Of a stretch of DNA of 64,000 bases, positions 9,205 to 17,839 are shown piece after piece (position 1 is the stretch's first letter; each line of letters starts with the position of its first letter). Position numbers and translations under genes: made by a program. The notes beneath the pieces were generated by a model. The model had not been told where the DNA came from. It worked only from the letters and a program-made list of their open reading frames with translations, and did not search any database. The stretch comes from Pseudomonas putida (lineage in GTDB: Bacteria; Pseudomonadota; Gammaproteobacteria; Pseudomonadales; Pseudomonadaceae): assembly GCF_028682395.1 (NCBI RefSeq), contig NZ_JANHLC010000003.1:62001-126000 (forward strand). Reading direction: 5' to 3'.

Positions 9205-10245
9205 ATGACCGAACAAAGCCAGCAATTTGCCAGCGACAACTATTCCGGTATCTGCCCCGAAGCCTGGGCAGCCATGGAACAGGCCAATCACGGCCATCAA
9301 CGCGCGTATGGCGATGACCAGTGGACCCATCGCGCGGCCGACGATTTCCGCGCCCTGTTCGAAACCGACTGCGAAGTGTTCTTCGCCTTCAACGGCACCG
9401 CGGCCAACTCCCTCGCCCTGTCGTCGCTGTGCCAGAGCTATCACAGCGTGATCTGTTCGGAGACCGCCCACGTCGAGACCGACGAATGCGGCGCCCCGGA
9501 ATTTTTCTCCAACGGTTCCAAGCTACTTACCGCTCGCACCGAAAACGGCAAGCTGACCCCCGAATCGATCCGTGAAATCGCCCTCAAGCGCCAGGACATC
9601 CACTACCCCAAGCCCCGCGTGGTCACGCTGACCCAGGCGACGGAAGTCGGTAGCGTCTACCGCCCGGAAGAAATCCGCGCCATCAGCGCCACCTGCAAGG
9701 AGCTGGGGCTGAACCTGCACATGGACGGCGCACGCTTCTCCAATGCCTGCGCGTTCCTGGGCTGCTCGCCCGCCGACCTGACCTGGAAGGCCGGGGTCGA
9801 TGTACTGTGTTTTGGCGGCACGAAAAACGGCATGGCGGTCGGGGAAGCCATCCTGTTTTTCAATCACGACCTGGCGGTGGATTTCGACTATCGCTGCAAA
9901 CAGGCGGGGCAACTGGCCTCGAAAATGCGCTTTCTCTCGGCGCCCTGGGTCGGCCTGCTGGAAAACCAGGCCTGGCTCAAGCATGCGCGCCACGCCAACC
10001 ATTGCGCGCAGTTGCTCAGCAGCCTGGTGGCGGATATCCCTGGTGTGGAACTGATGTTCCCGGTGGAAGCCAATGGCGTCTTCCTGCAGCTATCGGAGCC
10101 GGCCATTGCCGCCTTGAGCGCACGCGGCTGGCGTTTCTACACCTTTATCGGCAAGGGCGGCGCGCGATTCATGTGCTCGTGGGACACCGAAGAGGCCCGG
10201 GTGCGCGAGCTGGCGGCGGATATCCGCGAAGTCATGCAGGCTTGA
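9205..10245 (+). CDS. ltaE: Low-specificity L-threonine aldolase
   Basis: A 346-residue fold-type I PLP enzyme that cleaves L-threonine or allo-threonine to glycine and acetaldehyde. CFGGTKNG carries the PLP lysine (Lys207), and HMDGARFSNA is the conserved aldolase segment. The frame is open from 9142, but the ATG at 9205 (MTEQSQQFASDNYSG) fits the family N-terminus. It diverges from glyA, as it does near the betaine genes of P. aeruginosa, where both enzymes meet at glycine. Confidence 0.93.
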   Translation: MTEQSQQFASDNYSGICPEAWAAMEQANHGHQRAYGDDQWTHRAADDFRALFETDCEVFFAFNGTAANSLALSSLCQSYHSVICSETAHVETDECGAPEFFSNGSKLLTARTENGKLTPESIREIALKRQDIHYPKPRVVTLTQATEVGSVYRPEEIRAISATCKELGLNLHMDGARFSNACAFLGCSPADLTWKAGVDVLCFGGTKNGMAVGEAILFFNHDLAVDFDYRCKQAGQLASKMRFLSAPWVGLLENQAWLKHARHANHCAQLLSSLVADIPGVELMFPVEANGVFLQLSEPAIAALSARGWRFYTFIGKGGARFMCSWDTEEARVRELAADIREVMQA

Positions 10246-10302
10246 GCCCCGGGGCTCGCCATTGCACCAACGCGACCTTACGAACGCTGCACGCCCGGAC
10301 CT

Positions 10303-10324
10303 GCCGCTGCCGCCAGGCAGCGGC
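10303..10324. terminator. Perfect stem-loop between convergent ltaE and chemoreceptor gene
   Basis: A perfect 9-bp stem, GCCGCTGCC and GGCAGCGGC with loop GCCA, lies in the 89-bp gap between two convergent genes. No clear U-tract follows on either strand. It probably works as a bidirectional end signal. Confidence 0.45.
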
Positions 10325-10334
10325 GTCCTGGCGC

Positions 10335-12272
10335 CTACCCCAACCGAAATCCGCCCATCTGCCGCGCCAGGTCATCGGCCAGACCTTGCAGCGCCTGGCA
10401 GTCCTCGCGGCACGCGCGGATCTCCGAGGCCGTATCCCGGGCCAGTTCGGAAATACCCAGGATGGTCCGGCTGATTTCGTCGGTCACCGCCGACTGCTCT
10501 TCCGTCGCGGTCGCCACCTGGTGGTTCATGTCGCTGATCCGCTCGACCTGCCCGCTGATCGCCGTCAATGACAGCCCCGTACGCTGGCTGGCCTGTACCC
10601 CGGTGCCCGTGGCCGCCTGGCCGCTGTGCATCGAGGCCACCGCGTTGTACGCGCCCTGCTTGAGGCGCTGGATCATGCTCTGGATCTCGGCCGTGGAGTT
10701 CTGCGTACGCTGGGCCAGGGTGCGCACCTCATCGGCGACCACCGCAAAGCCCCGCCCCATATTGCCCGCCCGCGCCGCCTCGATGGCTGCGTTCAATGCC
10801 AATAGGTTGGTCTGCTCGGAAACGCCACGGATCACCGCCAGCACCTGGTCGATGGAGCCGACCTGATCGGCCAACTCGCCTACCGCCTCGACCGCCTGGC
10901 CAATCTCGCCCGACATGCCTTCGATATGCTCGATCGCCCCCTCGACCTGCACGCGCGCTTGCGCCGCTTCATCGCGCGCCGTCTGGGACGCCTCGGCCGC
11001 ATGCCCCGCACTCTGGGCGATGTCCTGCACCGTTAAACCCATTTGATGCACGGCAGTGGCCACGCTGTCGGTCATTTCCTGCTGACGTCCGGAACGCTCG
11101 GCGGTGTTTTCCACTACCCGCACCACCTCCGCGACGGATTGGCGCAAACGCTCGCTGGTCGCCAGCACCGCACTGATCAACGACCGCTGGTTTTCCAGAA
11201 AATGGTTGAAGCCACGCGCCAGATCACCCAGCTCATCGGCCCGCCGATCATCGAGATGATGGGTCAGGTCACCCGCGCCATTGCCAATGGTCACCAGCGC
11301 AGCGGTGACCTGCCGAATCGGCCGCACCAGGCTGCGGGCCAGCCAGACCACTAGCAGCAGGCATACCAAGGCCACGCCCAGGCCGATCAGTGCGCTGATC
11401 CAGCGGGCCTGGTGGGCTTCGGCATACAACTGCGCGCGGGGCACCTCGGCCACCAGGGTCCAGCCCAGGTCGCGCAGCGGCAGGCTCAAGGCCAGATATT
11501 CTTCGCCATCACGCTCGAAACGGCTGTGGCTCAGGCCCTGATGGCCCATGACCGCTTGCGCAGCGGTATCGCCAATCTGTTCGGCCAACTGACGCTTGCC
11601 ACTGTGTTCGGCCTCGGGATGTACCTGGATCAGGCCATCGGCGCGCACCAGAAAGACCCTGCCGCGCTCGCCAAAGCTGAAGTCGTGAATCAATGCCGAT
11701 AACTCGCGCAGGCGCAAACCCAGCCCCGCCACCCCGACCAACTGGCCGGCCCGTTCGACGCGCCAGTCAACAAACAGGGCAATCTCACCCGTACTGCCAT
11801 CAATATCGATATTCAGCAGGCGCGGCGCACCGCTGTCGATAAACCGGTAGAACCAGCGGTCAGCCGGATTCTCCCGACTCAAGGTTCGATCCAGGCCGCG
11901 CTCGGTGTAATAGTGGTTGGTCGCCGTGGCCACCGTCAGCGCGGTAAAGGCGTTCTGCTCGGCACGCATGCCCTCCAGCAGCGCGACGAAAGCATCGGCC
12001 TTCGCCGGGTCTTCCCCCGTGGCCAGCCACTCGGCAAGCATCCCATTGCCGGCGATGACCTTCGCCGCGGTCAGCGGCTGCGCGAGGATTCTTTCGATAT
12101 CGTTGCGCATCGCCTCGATGGTGGCCGGCAGCGCACGCTCGACCAGATAGCGCTCGGTCAGGCGGTCGAGCACCACGCTGTAGAGCCCGATCACGATCAG
12201 GATGCTGACCAGCAGGGCGCTGCCCATGCTCAGAATCAACTGCCATTCGATACTGCGACGCCACAACTGCAT
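10335..12272 (-). CDS. Methyl-accepting chemotaxis protein with dCache-type sensor domain
   Basis: A 645-residue chemoreceptor. One membrane segment (about residues 11-33) precedes a periplasmic region of some 250 residues with dCache-like features ([30 protein letters not shown]). A second membrane segment (about 290-312), a HAMP domain and a full cytoplasmic signalling domain with the hairpin [20 protein letters not shown] follow. The frame opens at 12335, but the ATG at 12272 has GACGAGGGGTATTCC before it and leads straight into the first membrane segment. It lies within the betaine catabolic region, so a quaternary-amine ligand is a reasonable guess, but the ligand cannot be read from sequence. 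Confidence 0.9.
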   Translation of the reverse strand: MQLWRRSIEWQLILSMGSALLVSILIVIGLYSVVLDRLTERYLVERALPATIEAMRNDIERILAQPLTAAKVIAGNGMLAEWLATGEDPAKADAFVALLEGMRAEQNAFTALTVATATNHYYTERGLDRTLSRENPADRWFYRFIDSGAPRLLNIDIDGSTGEIALFVDWRVERAGQLVGVAGLGLRLRELSALIHDFSFGERGRVFLVRADGLIQVHPEAEHSGKRQLAEQIGDTAAQAVMGHQGLSHSRFERDGEEYLALSLPLRDLGWTLVAEVPRAQLYAEAHQARWISALIGLGVALVCLLLVVWLARSLVRPIRQVTAALVTIGNGAGDLTHHLDDRRADELGDLARGFNHFLENQRSLISAVLATSERLRQSVAEVVRVVENTAERSGRQQEMTDSVATAVHQMGLTVQDIAQSAGHAAEASQTARDEAAQARVQVEGAIEHIEGMSGEIGQAVEAVGELADQVGSIDQVLAVIRGVSEQTNLLALNAAIEAARAGNMGRGFAVVADEVRTLAQRTQNSTAEIQSMIQRLKQGAYNAVASMHSGQAATGTGVQASQRTGLSLTAISGQVERISDMNHQVATATEEQSAVTDEISRTILGISELARDTASEIRACREDCQALQGLADDLARQMGGFRLG

Positions 12273-12386
12273 GGAATACCCCTCGTCAGAATAGAGGTGG
12301 GAAAGGACAATCGTCGAAAGATTGTATACAACCAATCAATCAAATTGTCCTTATCTATTCTTTTATTGTGTATTCACAGCAAAAGC

Positions 12387-12409
12387 TTCGCGAGCAGGCT
12401 CGCTCCTAC
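12387..12409. repeat. REP palindrome downstream of the ZapA-like gene
   Basis: A consensus-like Pseudomonas REP (on the minus strand GTAGGAGCGAGCCTGCTCGCGAA) lies between the ZapA-like gene and the dCache chemoreceptor gene. It occupies the place where the 6S RNA gene follows the standard zapA of pseudomonads. No 6S-like sequence is present. Confidence 0.8.
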
Positions 12410-12438
12410 CCAAAGGAAAGGAAGGCGGGAGCGATGGC

Positions 12439-12741
12439 TCAGGGCTGCGCGATGGTGCGGGAGATAGCGTCGACCGTGGCGCTGACTTGCTCTTGGTAAC
12501 GGTCGAGTTCCTGCTTGTGGCTGTTTTGCATTTCGACCTGCCGCGAACACAGGTTCAAGGCCGCCAGCACCAGAAGCTTGTCGCCAATCAGGCTCGGGTA
12601 CTTCTTTTTGGTCTCGGCCAAGGTGGTATTAAGCAGCCGCGCCGCCTCGAGCAGGGTCTGCTCTTCACCGGCCGGAGCCTTGATCGAATAGTCCTCACCG
12701 AGAATCGAGACGACTTTTACCCCGTCACTGGAGATTCTCAT
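12439..12741 (-). CDS. ZapA-family protein, divergent paralogue
   Basis: A 100-residue protein with ZapA features: an N-terminal beta-rich part (VKVVSILGEDYSIKAPAGEE), a LLEAARLLNTTLAETKKKY helix, the family core KLLVLAALNLCSR, then a C-terminal coiled coil. ZapA stabilises FtsZ filaments. The sequence differs clearly from the standard Pseudomonas ZapA as I recall it, and the neighbours are chemoreceptors, not the usual 6S RNA and 5-formyl-THF cyclo-ligase. I read it as a second, divergent copy. Its ATG overlaps the end of the upstream coiled-coil gene by 4 bp, so the two are coupled. Whether it still acts on FtsZ is unknown. Confidence 0.8.
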   Translation of the reverse strand: MRISSDGVKVVSILGEDYSIKAPAGEEQTLLEAARLLNTTLAETKKKYPSLIGDKLLVLAALNLCSRQVEMQNSHKQELDRYQEQVSATVDAISRTIAQP

Positions 12742-12968
12742 GCGTTAACCGGCCCGCCATTGACGCGCTCAACCAGCGCCTGGATGCGGGTAGCGGTCGC
12801 ACCGTACTTTTCTTCCTGCTCCATCAGGTTCAATTGCAGGCTGTCGTTTTCTTCCTTGGCCTGAGCCAGCTCGCAGGACAAGCGCGTGTTGGTTTCCAGC
12901 AGCGCCTGGTTCTGTTGCACCAGATCACCGACCAGTTGCTCCAGTTGATTAAGAGATGTTTCCAGCAT
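12738..12968 (-). CDS. TIGR02449-like coiled-coil protein (ZapB-like)
   Basis: A 76-residue protein that is almost wholly a coiled coil (LEQLVGDLVQQNQALLETN onwards), resembling the small TIGR02449 proteins that sit upstream of zapA in gammaproteobacteria. The frame is open up to 13163, but the ATG at 12968 begins the heptad pattern directly and follows CCCGGAATATCAAC. It ends 4 bp into the ZapA-like gene. Together they copy the usual zapA gene pair at an unusual site. Confidence 0.75.
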   Translation of the reverse strand: MLETSLNQLEQLVGDLVQQNQALLETNTRLSCELAQAKEENDSLQLNLMEQEEKYGATATRIQALVERVNGGPVNA

Positions 12969-13231
12969 GTTGATATTCCGGGCATTTTCAAAGGGCGCGT
13001 ACGATAAAGAAAAGTCACCGGGGAAGCCAGGTTTATACCGGCGCAAGGCTTTGCATTCCTGGCTGCGGGCTCTTCGCGAGCCATAGCAGACTGCGATTTG
13101 CCCACGCGGTTCCGCAACATCGCCCAACAACTTTGCCCTGCGCTTGGCAGTCCCTGCGCTCAAGCACCCGAACGGTTGACCGATACCTGAGCGAACCCGG
13201 TTTTCTACGCCCGCCCCCCCTGAGACGCACC

Positions 13232-14464
13232 ATGAACATACGCAAAGTGAATATGCCTCAGCGAGCGCTTGGCGGCTTTCTCCTGATCGCCGCCCTGATG
13301 ACTCTGCTAGGCATCCAAGCCTTGGTGCTAGTCAACCAATTGGCTAGCCACGCTGAGGTGGCCGGAGCGGATACCGGGCCGTTTTCCAGAGCTTTCAATG
13401 GGCTGCTGACGGTGCTGATCGTCAATCTCGGCTTGAGCCTGGTGATCGCCCGGGTCCTCGTCACAAGCTTGACCCAGACTGTCGTCGAAGCTCTCGATGC
13501 CGCCGAGGCCATCGCCAGCGGTGATCTGCTCAGGCCGGTCACCCGCAGCGGGGATGGCGAAGCCGGTAATGCCGGACGCCTGCTCAAGGCCATGGCCAAG
13601 ATGCGCGAGAACCTGGGCAATGCCCTGCATCAGATACGCGGCTCAGCCAACGAGGTCACGAACGCCGCCAGCGCGCTGAATCAGGTGACAGCCAGCGGCG
13701 CCGAGAGCCTGCAGCGGCAAAGCCGCGAAATCGAACACGCGATCCAGGCGTTCAACGCCATGAGCCAGGCGGCCTTGCAAGTCGCGGACAATACCAGGAG
13801 CACGCGCCAGGCAACGCAACAGGCGGCCGGGTCCGCCATCGAGGGGCGCGAGCGCGTTCGCGAGACGGTGATCGCCATCGAACAAATGAACGATGAGGTA
13901 CAAGCCACGGCGACACTGATCGGCACGCTCTCCGAGGAGTCACGGGATATCGGCAAGGTTCTCGATGTCATTGGCGGGCTGGCCCAGCAGACCAATCTGC
14001 TCGCCCTCAACGCCGCTATCGAGGCCGCGCGGGCCGGAGAAAGCGGACGCGGCTTTGCGGTCGTTGCCGATGAGGTGCGCGCACTGGCCGAACGCACCCG
14101 GCAATCGACCACAGAAATCGAGCGGATAGTCGCCAGTATCCAGAACGGCACCCATCAGGCCGTCACTTCCATGCGCAAGAATACCGACCGCAGCCAGTCG
14201 ACCCTGGACATCGCTCGCCATGCTGGCCAGGCTTTGGAAACCATCCACACCCGCATGCTGGAAATTGATCAGCGTAATGTCCTGATTGTCACGGCCACCC
14301 AGGAGCAGGAGCAGGTCATCCGCGAGGTCGACCACAACCTGCTCAGTATTCGCGAGCTGTCCCGCCAGTCGGCCCAGGCCGGTCAACTGGCCAGTGACGC
14401 CAGTGATCAACTGGCCGGCTTGGCCGACGGGATGAACACGACCGTCGCCCGCTTCAACCTGTAG
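13232..14464 (+). CDS. Chemoreceptor with almost no periplasmic sensor domain
   Basis: A 410-residue methyl-accepting protein. Its start, [19 protein letters not shown], is the typical opening of four-helix-bundle receptors, but these usually exceed 500 residues. Here only about 22 residues separate the two membrane segments (roughly 12-33 and 56-76). A short HAMP-like stretch ([12 protein letters not shown]) and an intact signalling domain with [20 protein letters not shown] follow. The ligand-binding bundle has evidently been lost, so the protein could sense membrane or cytoplasmic state or act only in arrays. A second in-frame ATG lies at 13250. The stop is 10 bp from the end of convergent gbcB. 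Confidence 0.88.
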   Translation: MNIRKVNMPQRALGGFLLIAALMTLLGIQALVLVNQLASHAEVAGADTGPFSRAFNGLLTVLIVNLGLSLVIARVLVTSLTQTVVEALDAAEAIASGDLLRPVTRSGDGEAGNAGRLLKAMAKMRENLGNALHQIRGSANEVTNAASALNQVTASGAESLQRQSREIEHAIQAFNAMSQAALQVADNTRSTRQATQQAAGSAIEGRERVRETVIAIEQMNDEVQATATLIGTLSEESRDIGKVLDVIGGLAQQTNLLALNAAIEAARAGESGRGFAVVADEVRALAERTRQSTTEIERIVASIQNGTHQAVTSMRKNTDRSQSTLDIARHAGQALETIHTRMLEIDQRNVLIVTATQEQEQVIREVDHNLLSIRELSRQSAQAGQLASDASDQLAGLADGMNTTVARFNL

Positions 14465-14474
14465 GCCGGCCTGG

Positions 14475-15575
14475 TCAGTACTCGATCCGCACGTCGCCTT
14501 TGGGTACGCTGCAGCACGAGAGGATATAGCCCTCGGCAACATCGTCGTCGGTAATCCCGCCGTTGTGTTCCATCTCCACTTCGCCGCCCAGCTTGAGCAC
14601 CTTGCAGGTGCCGCAGATGCCCATGCCGCAGGCCTTGGGAATCATCAACCCGAGCTTGGCAGCCGCTGCATGCACCGTTTCCCCCGGTGCCACGCGAATG
14701 CTCTTGCCGGCGGCCGTAAATTCGACCTGATGCAGATCCGCGGCATCGACTTGCGGCGCTTCGGCGGCCTGCTCGGCCTGCTCCACCGCATCGGCACGGG
14801 CCTCGGGTGGCGTCGCCCCGAACGACTCCTCGTGGTAGCGGCTCATATCGAACCCGGCTGCCTCCAGTAGGCGCTTGACCGCATTCATATAGGGCGTCGG
14901 CCCGCAGCAGAACACTTCGCGCTCAAGGAAGTCCGGGGCCATCAATTCGAGCATCTTGTGGTTCAGGTAGCCGCGATAGCCGGCCCAGGGCTCGCCCAGC
15001 CCGTGCTTTTCACAGATCAGGTGCAGGCTGAAATTGTCGATCCGCGATGCCATGTGCTCCAGCTCGCGGTGATAAATGATGTCCTTGGGCGAGCGCGCGC
15101 TGTGGATAAACACCATATCCACATTGCCATTGGTGTCGTAGAACCAGCGCGCCATGGACATCACCGGGGTAATCCCGACGCCGCCGCTCAGGTAAAGCAT
15201 CTTCGGGCTGGGAAAGTCGATGGCATTGAACAGCCCCACCGGGCCATGCACCGCCAGTTCCTGGCCTTCATGCAGAGTGTCGTGCAGCCAGTTGGAGACC
15301 CGCCCGCCCGGTACGCGCTTGATGGTGACGGAAAAACTGTAGGGCACCGACGGTGAACTGGAGATGGTGTAGGAACGCATGATCGGTTCGCCGTCGATTT
15401 CCAGCTCCAGGGTGACGAACTGTCCCGGCTTGAAAAAGAACAGGATCGGCTGGTCGGCCATAAAGCAGAAGGTGCGCACGTCCCAGGTTTCCTGGATGAC
15501 CTTGACGCAGCGCACGATATGCCGACCGTTGGCCCAGGTCTGGGTCGTTACCGGGTTCAGGAAAGTGTTCGACAT
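14475..15575 (-). CDS. gbcB: Glycine betaine monooxygenase, reductase component
   Basis: A 366-residue electron-transfer subunit. An FAD-binding ferredoxin-reductase domain (RSYTISSSP; NAD-binding LSGGVGITPVMSM and FCCGPTPYM) is followed by a C-terminal plant-type 2Fe-2S ferredoxin domain (CGMGICGTCKVL plus a final Cys in LSCCSVP). It supplies electrons to GbcA for demethylation of glycine betaine to dimethylglycine. A GTG at 15587 is possible, but the ATG at 15575 has GGAG inside GTGGAGAACCGC and is preferred. It is divergent from gbcA with 275 bp between. Confidence 0.95.
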   Translation of the reverse strand: MSNTFLNPVTTQTWANGRHIVRCVKVIQETWDVRTFCFMADQPILFFFKPGQFVTLELEIDGEPIMRSYTISSSPSVPYSFSVTIKRVPGGRVSNWLHDTLHEGQELAVHGPVGLFNAIDFPSPKMLYLSGGVGITPVMSMARWFYDTNGNVDMVFIHSARSPKDIIYHRELEHMASRIDNFSLHLICEKHGLGEPWAGYRGYLNHKMLELMAPDFLEREVFCCGPTPYMNAVKRLLEAAGFDMSRYHEESFGATPPEARADAVEQAEQAAEAPQVDAADLHQVEFTAAGKSIRVAPGETVHAAAAKLGLMIPKACGMGICGTCKVLKLGGEVEMEHNGGITDDDVAEGYILSCCSVPKGDVRIEY

Positions 15576-15587
15576 GCGGTTCTCCAC

Positions 15588-15602
15588 GGCCGACGGTCGG
15601 CC
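15588..15602. promoter_or_regulatory. Palindrome immediately upstream of gbcB
   Basis: GGCCGACGGTCGGCC has two perfect 7-bp arms around one base. It sits just upstream of the gbcB ribosome site, in the gbcA-gbcB control region. It could be an operator or a leader hairpin, and the sequence alone cannot decide. Confidence 0.45.
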
Positions 15603-15850
15603 TCATGCTGGCGATTCTGCGCAAGCGCCGGCACCGCCACTTACCTATCCACGACATTGACGTACTTATCGCGACCAGCCCCTGGCCACCGGGGGTTGCG
15701 CGTCGGGAACAGATTGCACCATGTCGCCCATGGATAAGGTTCCACGGTGCGCCAACCGCACACTCGCCTCAACCAACGAACACTGTTTTTTTGCCTTGCG
15801 TCGCCCCCCTGATTAATCGCCGGCCACACCGAATGGCCATGAGGACCTGA

Positions 15851-17149
15851 ATGATGGACGTCACCGCAACCCTGAGCTTGGGCGATCCGCTGGAGCCCGC
15901 ACGCAAGGCCACCGCACAGATGCTGCAAGAGCGTGAGCGCACCTACTCGCTGCCGCAGCCGTTCTACAACGATGAGCGTCTGTTCGAGATTGATATGCAG
16001 GAGATTTTCCACAAGGAATGGCTGATCGCCGGGATGACCTGCGAAATTCCGGCCAAGGGCAACTACCTTACCCTGCAGATCGGCAAGAACCCGATCATCG
16101 TGATTCGCGGTGCCGAAGGCGTGGTGCATGCCTTCCACAACGTCTGCCGCCATCGCGGGTCGCGCCTGTGCACCAGCGACAAGGGCAAGGTCGCCAAGCT
16201 GGTCTGCCATTACCACCAGTGGACTTACGAACTGGACGGGCGCCTGCTGTTCGCCGGCACGGAAATGGGGGCCGACTTCGATATGAAGCAGTACGGCCTC
16301 AAGCCGGTGAACGTGAAGACCGCCGGCGGCTACATCTTTATCAGCCTGGCGCAGAATCCACCGGCCATCGATGACTTCCTCGCGACGCTCAACCACTACA
16401 TGGAACCCTACGACATGGAGAACACCAAGGTGGCGGTGCAGACCACCTTGATGGAAAAGGCCAACTGGAAGCTGGTGCTGGAGAACAACCGCGAGTGCTA
16501 TCACTGCGGCGGCGCCCACCCCGAGCTGTTGAAAACCCTGCTGGAATGGGACGACGTCACCGATCCACGCGCCGACCAGGCGTTCAAGGACCATGTCGCC
16601 GCGTCCGCCGCAGCCTGGGAAGCCGAGAAGATCCCCTATGCCCACGCCAGTTTCGGCCTGCGCAACCGCATCGTGCGCATGCCGCTGCTCAAGGGCACCG
16701 TGTCGATGACCCTGGACGGCAAGCAGGGCTGCAAGAAATTGATGGGCCGGATCCAAAACCCGGACCTCGGTTCGATGCGTATCCTGCACCTGCCCCACTC
16801 GTGGAACCACTGCATGGGCGACCACATTATCGTCTTCACCGTCTGGCCGATCAGCGCCCAGGAAACCATGGTCACCACCAAATGGCTGGTGCACAAGGAT
16901 GCGGTCGAAGGCGAGGACTACGACGTGGCGCGGATGCGGCAGGTCTGGGATGCGACCAATGACCAGGACCGGCGCCTGGCCGAAGAGAACCAGCGCGGGA
17001 TCAACTCCACGGCGTATCAACCCGGCCCGTATTCGAAAACCTACGAGTTTGGCGTGGTCAACTTCGTCGACTGGTACAGCGAGCGTCTGCTGCACAACCT
17101 CGGGGCCGAGCCAGCGCCTTATCTCAAAGGCGTGCCGGTCAGCGGATAA
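15851..17149 (+). CDS. gbcA: Glycine betaine monooxygenase, Rieske oxygenase component
   Basis: A 432-residue Rieske-type ring-hydroxylating-oxygenase homologue. The 2Fe-2S ligands are Cys99-His101 and Cys119-His122 (CRHRG and CHYHQW). The mononuclear iron region contains NNRECYHCGGAHPEL. With GbcB it demethylates glycine betaine to dimethylglycine and formaldehyde. The start MMDVTATLSLGDP may begin at the first or second ATG (15851 or 15854), and GAGGACCTGA precedes it. Sequence and divergent arrangement with gbcB agree closely with the P. aeruginosa genes. Confidence 0.97.
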   Translation: MMDVTATLSLGDPLEPARKATAQMLQERERTYSLPQPFYNDERLFEIDMQEIFHKEWLIAGMTCEIPAKGNYLTLQIGKNPIIVIRGAEGVVHAFHNVCRHRGSRLCTSDKGKVAKLVCHYHQWTYELDGRLLFAGTEMGADFDMKQYGLKPVNVKTAGGYIFISLAQNPPAIDDFLATLNHYMEPYDMENTKVAVQTTLMEKANWKLVLENNRECYHCGGAHPELLKTLLEWDDVTDPRADQAFKDHVAASAAAWEAEKIPYAHASFGLRNRIVRMPLLKGTVSMTLDGKQGCKKLMGRIQNPDLGSMRILHLPHSWNHCMGDHIIVFTVWPISAQETMVTTKWLVHKDAVEGEDYDVARMRQVWDATNDQDRRLAEENQRGINSTAYQPGPYSKTYEFGVVNFVDWYSERLLHNLGAEPAPYLKGVPVSG

Positions 17150-17839
17150 GTTCGCCACAGCAAACCTGTACAAAAAACGATCAACCCTCTGCAAGTACAG
17201 GCCCAGCCTGGCTTGCAGCGGTTGGCGAACAACTTATCCACAGAGCCGCCCACAGCAATTGTGGGCAAGTCGCTCAGCCACTCGCTCTTACCCTATGAAA
17301 AAACCAAGATAATCCGTGACTTATTCAAAAGTCGGGTTTTTCAGTGCCCCTGATCAAATATTGAACAAAGCTCTGTAAGTCCCGTTCTTAAAGGGTTGTA
17401 GCCAGGGGCAAACACCTTATCCACAGATACGCCAACAGACTTTGGGGGCAACTTCGAGCGCCTTGTGGAAAACCGCTGAAAACCGCGCAATAAGCAGGCT
17501 CAGGGAGGACAACGGTGGATTTTGAGTGTTTTTTGAACAGATCGCTATAAGCCTTGTTTTATAAGGGCTACCGCGTATAGCGAACATCTTATCCACAGAA
17601 GCGCCAACAGACTATGTGGGCAACTTGCACGCTGGCAGAAGCCTTATCCCCATGGAAAAGGCTTTAAAAACCGCAGGTTGGATTGATTATTTTTTGTACG
17701 AGCGGCTACAGGACCTATTGGCTATGGCTTGTAGCGATAAGCCAACAACTTATCCACATGCCTGGACACAGGGACTGTGAGTAAACCAACGTCCTGCGTG
17801 CCCCCGCTGGTTGGCTCGTGACAGCAGCCAGCAAAAGCA
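17150..17839. repeat. Degenerate tandem array with four perfect DnaA boxes
   Basis: This 690-bp gene-free stretch holds TTATCCACA on the plus strand at 17234-17242, 17417-17425, 17589-17597 and 17750-17758, with TTATCCCCA at 17644-17652. In units 2 to 4 a TTGAACA/TTGTACG motif lies exactly 56 bp before the box (17361, 17533, 17694). GCCAACAGACT then TGGGGGCAACTT or TGTGGGCAACTT follows the box in units 2 and 3. Box spacing is 183, 172 and 161 bp. AT-rich tracts lie between units. It could bind DnaA, but dnaA, dnaN and rpmH are absent, so it is not the usual oriC. Confidence 0.8.

Noticed and set aside
12273..12438. 6S RNA (ssrS) downstream of the ZapA-like gene
   Set aside because: The gap is too short for the RNA and holds a REP and the chemoreceptor leader instead.
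15641..17194. Long minus-strand frame opposite gbcA
   Set aside because: A shadow of gbcA, with His/Gly/Val-rich composition and no recognisable domain.
17150..17839. Chromosomal replication origin
   Set aside because: DnaA boxes and AT-rich tracts are there, but dnaA, dnaN, rpmH and gidA-type neighbours are absent.
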